From assembly GCF_030813055.1 (NCBI RefSeq), contig NZ_JAUSTW010000007.1, positions 62,001 through 126,000 on the forward strand: 64,000 nucleotides of DNA, written 5' to 3'. This DNA is from Neobacillus ginsengisoli. Lineage in GTDB: Bacteria; Bacillota; Bacilli; Bacillales_B; DSM-18226. Of this stretch, positions 8,771 through 15,283 are shown piece by piece. The stretch's first letter is position 1; every line of letters starts with the position of its first letter. Both the position numbers and the translations under genes were made by a program. The notes beneath the pieces are model-generated. The model ran no database searches. It saw nothing but the letters and a program-made list of their open reading frames with translations, and was not told the DNA's origin.

Positions 8771-9391
8771 ATGCCTAAACAAACCTTTTTAAATTTATCT
8801 AAAGATAAACAAGAATTGTTCATTCATGCGGCTAAAAAAGAATTTTCAAGAGTTCCTTTATATGAGGCATCGATTTCAAATATTATCAAGGATGCCGGAA
8901 TACCAAGGGGAAGTTTTTATCAATATTTTGATGATAAGGAAGATGTTTACTTTTTTTTATTAGATGAATATTCCAAACGCAACCATGAAAGGTTTATTTC
9001 GATCATTAAAAAGAACAATGAGGATTTATTTGATTCCTATAGGGAATGGTTTCAATCGATTCTAAAAAACGTTGAAGAACCGGAAAATCGCCACTATTTA
9101 AAAAATACTTTTTTAAATATGAATTATAAAATAGAAAGAGCATTTACTCAGAATATGATTGAGAAAAGATTTAAAAGTAGATTTTTTGAGATAATTGGTC
9201 TACTAAATACTCAAACATTAAACATAACGAATGAAGAAGAACTATACCATGTCATTAAAATTATGAATGCAGTGACGTTTCAAAATCTTGTTCATGCTTT
9301 CGCGAAGGAATTATCTATTGATGATGCGATGAAAACCTTTACTTTGGAGATTGATTTACTTAAAAAAGGCTTTTATAAGGGGGCTGAATAA
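8771..9391 (+). CDS. TetR-family transcriptional regulator
   Basis: A 206-residue regulator with the TetR helix-turn-helix near residues 25-47 (ISNIIKDAGIPRGSFYQYF). The remaining helical domain would bind a ligand and has no recognisable signature. The ATG at 8771 follows GGGAGTGAAG; a longer in-frame extension covers the promoter and operators, so it is not coding. The gene is divergent from the marR-efflux operon, and its twin operators suggest autoregulation and possibly joint control of efflux. Confidence 0.87.
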   Translation: MPKQTFLNLSKDKQELFIHAAKKEFSRVPLYEASISNIIKDAGIPRGSFYQYFDDKEDVYFFLLDEYSKRNHERFISIIKKNNEDLFDSYREWFQSILKNVEEPENRHYLKNTFLNMNYKIERAFTQNMIEKRFKSRFFEIIGLLNTQTLNITNEEELYHVIKIMNAVTFQNLVHAFAKELSIDDAMKTFTLEIDLLKKGFYKGAE

Positions 9392-9615
9392 CGCTGGAGA
9401 AATTTGAAAGTATCAATCCCCCTTTAACAACAATTGAACTGTTAGTAAAAAAACTTCAGCAACAAGGGGTAAATGCTAAATTATGTAATAAAAAAAAAGC
9501 CCTATTAAATAATTAAAGGGTTCTGTTTTGAGGTGCTTTCCTCAAATTCAAAGCCAAAATGACACTTAGTTTGACATCAGGATTGGTATACAAAAATGTA
9601 CTTTGACTCTCCATT
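9392..9615. other. Spacer with a weak 41-codon frame and a terminator-like hairpin
   Basis: A frame from CTG 9394 to TAA 9516 reads LEKFESINPPLTTIELL and onward, but it has no standard start, so I do not call it a gene. A-rich sequence and a partial hairpin (AGCCCT...AGGGTT, about 9498-9523) could end the tetR transcript. A TTGACA (9571-9576) followed by a TGGTATACA extended -10 could drive a short transcript into the next terminator. Confidence 0.35.
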
Positions 9616-9643
9616 CAAAAGACCGCAATTCTGCGGTCTTTTG
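9616..9643. terminator. Strong bidirectional terminator
   Basis: Perfect 12-base stem CAAAAGACCGCA/TGCGGTCTTTTG with a 4-nt loop. On the minus strand it directly follows the 25-residue peptide gene. Confidence 0.85.
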
Positions 9644-9647
9644 CTGT

Positions 9648-9725
9648 TTATTCCAAATTTACTCTAATTCCAATCGCTGCTATAATTCCAATCACTGAAA
9701 TAAGGATGGTTTCAAGTAGATTCAT
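9648..9725 (-). CDS. 25-residue hydrophobic membrane peptide
   Basis: ATG (9725) to TAA (9648) encodes MNLLETILISVIGIIAAIGI followed by RVNLE: one membrane helix of Ile/Ala/Gly with a short charged tail. The frame has a strong AGGAGG at 7-base spacing, an extended -10 promoter 32 bases upstream of the ATG, and a strong terminator 5 bases after the stop, so it forms a compact transcription unit. The size and shape recall type I toxin peptides or small membrane regulators, but I see no clear match to TxpA, BsrG or holin-like toxins. Function unknown. Confidence 0.6.
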   Translation of the reverse strand: MNLLETILISVIGIIAAIGIRVNLE

Positions 9726-9756
9726 ATAAATTCCTCCTCTGCCTTTATAAAAATCT

Positions 9757-9765
9757 ATTATACCA
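9757..9765 (-). promoter_or_regulatory. Extended -10 promoter of the small peptide gene
   Basis: Minus strand TGGTATAAT, a TGn-TATAAT extended -10. No good -35 is visible at 17 bases. Confidence 0.6.
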
Positions 9766-9881
9766 TTTATTGCTTGATTTTTTTTGCACCTAAAAACACA
9801 CGTATTTCATACCTTGATATTGCAACACCTATTTATCAATTACGATCTCTCCGTGAAATAATAGTAGTTTAGTAAAATATC

Positions 9882-9910
9882 TTGACACTCTTAGGATATA
9901 GATTTAAAAT
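9882..9910 (+). promoter_or_regulatory. SigmaA promoter of the iron permease gene
   Basis: TTGACA (9882-9887), a 17-base spacer and TAAAAT (9905-9910). Confidence 0.8.
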
Positions 9911-9926
9911 TTAACTTATATCAATT

Positions 9927-9945
9927 GAGAAAGATTATCATTATC
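9927..9945. promoter_or_regulatory. Fur box
   Basis: GAGAAAGATTATCATTATC matches 16 of 19 positions of the classical Fur box and lies just downstream of the promoter, where Fur-Fe(II) would repress transcription when iron is plentiful. Confidence 0.8.
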
Positions 9946-9971
9946 AAATACATAGTAAGGAGTAGATTGGA

Positions 9972-10940
9972 ATGCTACGAAAAATAGTGAATTTAAAGAC
10001 CTTGCTTATCACCGTTTCCTTGTTGGTGGTGATTGGTGTTATCATTTGGCAGGGTGTCCATTTTCAAGGGAATCCTGATCCGACTGCAAAAAACATTACG
10101 CCGGGGGCGGCCATCATCAACACGGCGATACTCATTTTCAGGGAAGGCCTAGAGGCAATTTTAGTTCTTTCTGCGATCATTTCGGGTTTGGTTCGTAAAA
10201 AACAAGACACGTTATGGAAGCCCATCTCAATCGGAGCCGGAGTATCCTTTTTAGCTACGATTGCAACGTGGTTTATTGTGGTGGCGATTATTTCTTCCGT
10301 CAATACATCAGAGCTAAACATCCAAGCTTTCACGGGAATCCTAGCTGTGGTCGTGTTATTAGTGATTATGAATTGGTTTTTCCATAAGATTTATTGGACG
10401 GGTTGGATCAATCTGCATAATCGAAAGAAACAGCAAATAACCTCCAACAACGATGAAAGTGCACAGACAACAACATTTTGGTCGCTGTTTTTATTAGGTC
10501 TTACCTCGATTTATCGGGAAGGTTTTGAAGTGGTTCTTTTCCTTCAAAATTTACGGTTAAAGGTTGGATCTGAGGTCATTTTACAAGGGGCATTGATCGG
10601 GTTGGCGTTAACGATGATCGTAGGCGTTCTTACCTTTTTAGCACAACGCCGCCTTCCACATAAAAAAATGCTGGTATTTACCGGGGGCTTATTAGTAGTA
10701 GTTCTCGCTGTCATGGTGGGAGAAACTGTACAAGAGATGCAGCTAGCCGGTTGGATTGGCACCACTACACTTGATATACCGATCCCTGAATGGGCCGGGG
10801 TTTGGTTCTGTCTCTTCCCTACCGTAGAAACATTGTCCCTTCAAGCTCTTGCTGTGATCTATGTATTGGGTTCTTATTTTGCGGCTCGTTATCTTACGAA
10901 GCGAAAAGCCATAAAACAAAAAATCATTACAACTGCTTAA
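9972..10940 (+). CDS. FTR1-family high-affinity iron permease
   Basis: Membrane permease of the Ftr1/EfeU family, which moves iron into the cell. Both REGLE-type iron-binding motifs are present: FREGLE (Arg57-Glu61) and YREGFE (Arg182-Glu186), each within a membrane helix, with about seven helices overall. The start follows AAGGAG. Partners usually found with EfeU (EfeO, EfeB) are absent here, so this copy may act alone or with proteins encoded elsewhere. The promoter with an overlapping Fur box indicates iron-starvation induction. Confidence 0.92.
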   Translation: MLRKIVNLKTLLITVSLLVVIGVIIWQGVHFQGNPDPTAKNITPGAAIINTAILIFREGLEAILVLSAIISGLVRKKQDTLWKPISIGAGVSFLATIATWFIVVAIISSVNTSELNIQAFTGILAVVVLLVIMNWFFHKIYWTGWINLHNRKKQQITSNNDESAQTTTFWSLFLLGLTSIYREGFEVVLFLQNLRLKVGSEVILQGALIGLALTMIVGVLTFLAQRRLPHKKMLVFTGGLLVVVLAVMVGETVQEMQLAGWIGTTTLDIPIPEWAGVWFCLFPTVETLSLQALAVIYVLGSYFAARYLTKRKAIKQKIITTA

Positions 10941-11184
10941 TATCGGGCCCTAGGATAATCACTCAATACTGTTCATTATCTACTGTTAAAAAGCCAGGCA
11001 CCCGCACTTTGGGGGCTGGCAGGTAGTATCGTAATGTTACGCCAATGGAGAAAGTTAGAATGCTTGAATGAAATTTCCTAGTTCAACGAGTTGAGGATAG
11101 GGTTGCGGTTGCGGTTGCGGCTGCGGCCCTTTTTTATTGTACCAACGATGCAGGTCAGCAATAAGAATTTTTCTTATAAATAAA
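10941..11184. other. Spacer with a GC-rich hairpin and a GGTTGC repeat
   Basis: The GCCAG...CTGGC hairpin near 10995-11022 may end the permease transcript. On the minus strand at 11055-11150 a frame reads ...KKGPQPQPQPQPYPQ..., produced by a GGTTGC triplet repeat. It has no start codon with a ribosome site, so I do not call it a gene. Confidence 0.35.
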
Positions 11185-11211
11185 AATGTCCTCCCCATGT
11201 GGAAGGACATT
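11185..11211 (-). terminator. Terminator of the DUF3231 gene
   Basis: AATGTCCT/AGGACATT stem followed on the minus strand by TTTTATTTAT, immediately after the stop codon. Confidence 0.8.
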
Positions 11212-11214
11212 ATA

Positions 11215-12219
11215 TTATTTTTCTTTTGCAATTTCTTCTCTGTTAGGAGCAAGTGGTGGTTGTTCTAACCATTTATTTTGTACCATAATATTAAACCATT
11301 TTTTTGTAACCAGTAGATTTTTTAAAATAATCCCTTCATAAGTCGCTACAAGGTCTGTTCTCATGGCTGATGCTAGTCCTGCCCCATGATAGTTTTGGGC
11401 AGCTTGGAACATGAAACCAATATGATACAACATTAACTTATCGGAAAAAGGAGCATCCGTTGAAATTGTCACTTCTGTTTCCCAAGATTTCGGAACGGGT
11501 AAATTGTCCGCTTGCATGATTTTGGCAAAGTCTTTGATATGGTCGTCAGACGTTTTCTCAGAATCAGTTAAAAACTTTCGTACCTCTTTTGATTGAGCGA
11601 CTTGACTGAATGCGATAGAAAGAGTTTTAGCCATAATACTCTTTTTAAGGTTGAATGAAATACTGATGATTTCTGTTGCAGTTAAACGTCTCTCTTTTCC
11701 GAAAAATCCATCCGTGAAATCTTGGCTAGAAATGAACTCAGGATTCTTGGCTGGATAAAATAAAGGATCTCTTTGAAAATTACCTTTCTCTAGCAATAAC
11801 TCTATGGTTTGGTGATACATCCTTTTTGCGTCATTATCACAGGAATCGTAAAAATCCCTTAAGTCTTTTCTAACAGAAACACCTAATGCAGTGATGTGCC
11901 CTAACAAACCATGTAAAGTCATAATATGTAAATAATTAAGACAAAAAATGTCCGTGAATAATCTCTCTGCACCTTTATTTAAGTCTGATTCAGTAAATCC
12001 AATTGGAACTGGAAATCCCTCATTCTCCATAAAAGTTATGATTTGATTTTTTTGTTTTTCAAACGTTTTGATCGCATCGTCAAATATTTTTTTTATTGAT
12101 TCATCTTCAATGATGGAGAACATATATCTATTTACGACATCTGTCATTGTTCCGTTTATATACTCTGCCCAAAGTGTTCCTATTTCGGAAGATGTTAGTT
12201 TTATTTTATCTTTATCCAT
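11215..12219 (-). CDS. Two-domain DUF3231 protein
   Basis: A 334-residue protein built of two similar all-helical halves (about 10-165 and 175-325), the usual architecture of long DUF3231 proteins of spore-forming bacilli. The family is ferritin/CotF-like in helix pattern, but no activity is established. No signal peptide is visible. The ATG follows AGAGGTG. A one-domain relative is encoded at 20,975-21,523. Confidence 0.85.
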   Translation of the reverse strand: MDKDKIKLTSSEIGTLWAEYINGTMTDVVNRYMFSIIEDESIKKIFDDAIKTFEKQKNQIITFMENEGFPVPIGFTESDLNKGAERLFTDIFCLNYLHIMTLHGLLGHITALGVSVRKDLRDFYDSCDNDAKRMYHQTIELLLEKGNFQRDPLFYPAKNPEFISSQDFTDGFFGKERRLTATEIISISFNLKKSIMAKTLSIAFSQVAQSKEVRKFLTDSEKTSDDHIKDFAKIMQADNLPVPKSWETEVTISTDAPFSDKLMLYHIGFMFQAAQNYHGAGLASAMRTDLVATYEGIILKNLLVTKKWFNIMVQNKWLEQPPLAPNREEIAKEK

Positions 12220-12399
12220 ATGATCACCTCTTGGCTATTATTTACTAATTCAGCAAGAGATATGAATTTATTTATTGGACTTTAACATTTAGTTGATAAA
12301 CAGGTTGGATGATAACACTAAGGTTATTGTTAATCTAATTAACAGGTTTATTCAGAACCATACTTATTGAACGTGGTGCAATCCCATAGAGAAAAAAAT

Positions 12400-12417
12400 A
12401 GGACTGCACTCAGTCCT
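12400..12417. terminator. Palindromic hairpin, left copy, with intact T-tract on the minus strand
   Basis: AGGACTGCACTCAGTCCT. Read on the minus strand it is followed by ATTTTTTTC and so forms a full terminator. An identical palindrome lies at 13,069-13,086, on the other side of the inserted element. Confidence 0.7.
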
Positions 12418-12524
12418 CAGATTGTCGAAAAACCCTCGGCAGCCTCTTATTTTATTCATTTACTTCAATAATTTACCGCGTTAATTTGTTATAATATTAT
12501 TGATATATAGGCTTTTCAACAGGT

Positions 12525-12657
12525 CTGTTGATTGGCGCTCCAGGCACTTCGCTTTCCGCGGGCGTGCCGGGGAGCCTCCTCGTCGCTTCGCTCCTGCGGG
12601 GTCTTCCCTGCCCCGTACTCCCGCAGGAGTCTTCGTGCCTTCCGCGCCAATCAACAG
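12525..12657. repeat. Interspersed palindromic repeat, copy 1
   Basis: A 133-bp unit with ends CTGTTGATTGGCGC and GCGCCAATCAACAG and GC-rich inner inverted segments (CTCCTGCGGG/CCCGCAGGAG). It is the 'TGTTGATT...AATCAACA' repeat type common between genes in Bacillaceae. Confidence 0.8.
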
Positions 12658-12718
12658 AGTGTTATCAATAAAGACCTTCAACTCAACTAATAAATAATAA
12701 AAATAAGTGGTGAAATCT

Positions 12719-12901
12719 ATGTTTAAGCCAAAAGAGTCTAGCCAAAGTGAATATGAATTTGTATCTATTGATGAATTGGTACCTGATGACCATCTTCTTC
12801 GTTTGATTGATAAATATATTGATTTTTCGTTTCTTCTTAAAAAGGTCCGTCCTTATTACAGTGATGATAATGAACGCACTGCCCATTACTATCCCTGTTG
12901 A
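12719..12901 (+). pseudogene. N-terminal fragment of an IS1182-family transposase
   Basis: About 60 codons beginning MFKPKESSQSEYEFVSIDEL, the conserved start of IS1182-family transposases (YEFVSIDELVPDDHLLR). The frame runs into the palindromic repeat at 12,894 and stops; the catalytic domain is missing. The ribosome site GGTGA is kept. Confidence 0.85.
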
Positions 12902-12982
12902 TTGGAGCGGAGGGCACTCGACTCCTGCGGGATAGAGAGGTCACTGGAGACCCCGCAGGCACCCGGAGCGGAAATCAACAGG
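12894..12982. repeat. Interspersed palindromic repeat, copy 2, inside the transposase
   Basis: An 89-bp unit bounded by CCTGTTGATT and AATCAACAGG with an inner CTCCTGCGGG...CCCGCAGG dyad. It interrupts the transposase frame. Confidence 0.85.
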
Positions 12983-13068
12983 CCCATTTGCAGGGACAAT
13001 CAATAAATTTGGTATGATTCTGACAAAATAAAAAATTGCCGAGAAAAATACCCTTTCTCGACAATCTA

Positions 13069-13086
13069 AGGACTGCACTCAGTCCT
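13069..13086. repeat. Palindromic hairpin, right copy
   Basis: AGGACTGCACTCAGTCCT, identical to 12,400-12,417. It lies 18 bases after the oxidoreductase stop codon (minus strand) but has no T-tract on that strand: the element's end follows it instead. Confidence 0.8.
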
Positions 13087-13104
13087 ATATTTCATTTTCT
13101 TCAG

Positions 13105-13647
13105 TTAGCCCTTTAATTGTAAATTGAGTTGGGAAGCTGCGAAAAGTGCTTCCTTGTCTTGAAGGACGTCCTCAGGTTTATTTCCTTTTCCAAGAATATA
13201 TCCGCCAAACTCAATTCCCATAAAATCAAAGATATGTTGAAACTGCTGAATCATTGGCAGTCCTTTAATGGTTGGGTTGTCTCCTCCAACGGCAATCACA
13301 AATGCTTTCTTTGAGGCCATTTTATTTTTAAAATCAGGATATTTAGGGTCTCTTAATGTCTGGGACCAGCGATCAATAACGTTTTTCATTGTTCCTGACA
13401 TGCTATACCAATATATTGGCGTAGCGAAGATTAGAATGTCATGCGGCAAAATACGATCGATGAGGGAGTTATAATCATCATTTCTGTCTTGGAAGCCATC
13501 TTCTGAATGACGCATATCTACAATCGGTTGGATAGTATGATCCCTTAAGTATATTTTTTCTGCAACGATTCCTTGAACAGCATGTTCTGTCAGTGTTTCT
13601 GTATTACCATTTTGACGGGTTCCCCCATATATAATAGCTATTGTCAA
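13105..13647 (-). CDS. NAD(P)H-dependent FMN reductase / flavodoxin-like oxidoreductase
   Basis: Flavodoxin-fold quinone or FMN reductase of 180 residues. The FMN phosphate-binding loop follows strand 1 (IIYGGTRQNGNT), and the second family motif is PIYWYSMSGTMKNVIDRW. It begins at TTG 13,647 with GGGGAAA upstream. The electron acceptor cannot be told from sequence. Its terminator appears split by the IS relic downstream. Confidence 0.87.
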   Translation of the reverse strand: MTIAIIYGGTRQNGNTETLTEHAVQGIVAEKIYLRDHTIQPIVDMRHSEDGFQDRNDDYNSLIDRILPHDILIFATPIYWYSMSGTMKNVIDRWSQTLRDPKYPDFKNKMASKKAFVIAVGGDNPTIKGLPMIQQFQHIFDFMGIEFGGYILGKGNKPEDVLQDKEALFAASQLNLQLKG

Positions 13648-13851
13648 CTTTATTTCCCCTTTCCTTGTTCCTAATGGTTGCTGCCTACTTATATCTTATT
13701 ATGGATTAAAAATCAATTAAGATGATTAATTTGGGGTGAGCAGGTTTTGCTTTGGAACTTTGGCGATCATAAAAATTCGGTTTAATTAATTCTAAATTCC
13801 ATTTTTTTACGGTACATTATAGGTGTACATAAATTGAAAGGGGGATTTGTA

Positions 13852-14856
13852 ATGCAAAGACAAATTAAACTGATCAAGAGGCCAAAGGGAACGCCGACTT
13901 ATGAGGATTTTGAACTTGTGGAGGGGCCGATCGGCGAGCCGTCAGCCGGTGAGATTCTTGTACGGACCGTGTATATTTCCGTTGATCCGTATTTACGCGG
14001 GCGGATGAATGAAGGGAAATCGTATATTCCGCCTTTTGGGTTGAATGAAGTGATTTCAAGCGGTGTGATTGGACAGGTTGTCGAATCCCGGTCAGAGCGT
14101 TTTGCTAAAGGGGATGTTGTTCTCGGATCACTGGGATGGCAGGAATATTCCGTTGTGAAGGACAGCTCGGTCCGGAAGGTCGATCAGCATCTGGCGCCTG
14201 CATCTGCGTATTTAAGTGTGTTAGGCATGACCGGTTTAACGGCCTATTTCGGCTTATTGGATATCGGCAAACCAAAAGAGGGTGAAACCGTTGTCGTATC
14301 GGGGGCTGCAGGAGCAGTCGGTTCCACTGTCGGTCAAATTGCAAAGATTAAGGGTGCCCGGGTTGTGGGGATTGCCGGTTCGGACGAGAAGGTCAAATTC
14401 CTTGTCGATGAATTAGGCTTTGATGCCGCCATTAACTACAATACAGAGGATGTTGCGACCGCCTTACGGGAGGCATGCCCGAATGGAATTGACGTCTATT
14501 TTGAGAATGTCGGAGGTAAAATTGGCGACGCCGTCTTCCCTTTGTTGAACAATTTTGCGCGTATCCCGGTGTGCGGAGCGATTTCAGGCTATAATAACGC
14601 GGAAGGTGATGTAGGGCCGCGCGTTCAATCGTATTTGATTAAGACCAGTTCATTGATGCAAGGGTTTACTGTCGGAAACTATGGGTCCCGCTTCGGTGAA
14701 GGGGCCAGAGAGCTGGCTGGATGGCTGAAGGAAGGCAAGCTGAAGTATGAGGAAACGATTACGGAGGGCTTTGATCATACGATTGATGCTTTCTTGGATC
14801 TCTTTAAAGGGGCGAATCTTGGGAAAGCGCTTGTGAAAGTTGCGGAGATTGAATAG
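13852..14856 (+). CDS. yfmJ: YfmJ-like NADP-dependent oxidoreductase (zinc-free MDR family)
   Basis: Medium-chain reductase of the leukotriene-B4-dehydrogenase/curcumin-reductase group, which reduces activated double bonds with NADPH. The cofactor loop is SGAAGAVGSTVGQ, and family segments SVDPYLRGRM and GMTGLTAYFGL are present; the catalytic-zinc Cys/His ligands of alcohol dehydrogenases are missing, as expected. The protein closely resembles B. subtilis YfmJ over its whole length. The ATG at 13,852 is preferred over the upstream TTG because it follows AAAGGGGG. Confidence 0.9.
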   Translation: MQRQIKLIKRPKGTPTYEDFELVEGPIGEPSAGEILVRTVYISVDPYLRGRMNEGKSYIPPFGLNEVISSGVIGQVVESRSERFAKGDVVLGSLGWQEYSVVKDSSVRKVDQHLAPASAYLSVLGMTGLTAYFGLLDIGKPKEGETVVVSGAAGAVGSTVGQIAKIKGARVVGIAGSDEKVKFLVDELGFDAAINYNTEDVATALREACPNGIDVYFENVGGKIGDAVFPLLNNFARIPVCGAISGYNNAEGDVGPRVQSYLIKTSSLMQGFTVGNYGSRFGEGARELAGWLKEGKLKYEETITEGFDHTIDAFLDLFKGANLGKALVKVAEIE

Positions 14857-14878
14857 GTTTTGGAAGTCCGTTCTGGAG

Positions 14879-15130
14879 TTACCAGGTTGTTACTAGTGGG
14901 CATAGTAAACTGTCATATAAAACACTTCCTTTTGTAAGAAAAGGTACGTTTTTTAATCTAATTGGGTATTTAATACGATTGGTTGATACTAAGTAATCAT
15001 CCAAGTACTGATTTAAAGAGCCATTTAGTAAAAAAACAATCCACCTATCTTTAATTGGCTTTTTAAATAAAGTTGGTAAAAGTGCTAATCCTATTAACCA
15101 TAGTCGTTTCAATATTCTCCGTTCTAACAT
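14879..15130 (-). pseudogene. CBO0543-family membrane protein, C-terminally truncated
   Basis: An 83-codon frame starting MLERRILKRLWLIGLALLPT, matching from memory the N-terminus of CBO0543-type proteins (about 170 residues, several membrane helices). It stops at 14,879, close to the yfmJ end, after roughly half the usual length. The ATG is preceded by AAAGGAG. The ribosome site and start codon lie in one arm of a 16-bp inverted repeat. Confidence 0.65.
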
Positions 15131-15171
15131 AAAACACACTCCTTTCTATTTTTTAGAGTGTGTTTTATGTT
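15126..15171. repeat. 16-bp perfect inverted repeat over the start of the truncated gene
   Basis: AACATAAAACACACTC (15,126-15,141) and its exact complement (15,156-15,171), loop 14 nt. In the minus-strand RNA the right arm contains most of the Shine-Dalgarno sequence and the AUG. Confidence 0.85.
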
Positions 15172-15283
15172 AATTATTTATTATCAATAATTTGAATGTT
15201 TTTATGTTCACCTTTTAGCTGAACTCTCTCCATAGATGAGAAAGCGAAAGTAAGCCGTATAGCTGAACTAAGCGAAGAATTTG

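Larger units (their letters stand above)
12419..13067 (+). mobile_element. Decayed IS1182-like element (about 650 bp)
   Basis: Both ends carry AGATTGTCGA in inverted orientation followed by related sequence, and a transposase N-terminus lies inside. Most of the transposase is gone; its place holds one palindromic interspersed repeat, and another lies before the gene. The element lies between two copies of one 18-bp terminator palindrome. Confidence 0.7.

Noticed and set aside
9394..9516. Small gene after tetR
   Set aside because: No ATG, GTG or TTG start in frame; the possible CTG start lacks a spaced ribosome site.
11055..11160. Small Gln-Pro repeat protein on the minus strand
   Set aside because: No start codon with a ribosome site; the upstream part lies in the terminator of the DUF3231 gene, and the repeat is explained by a GGTTGC tract.
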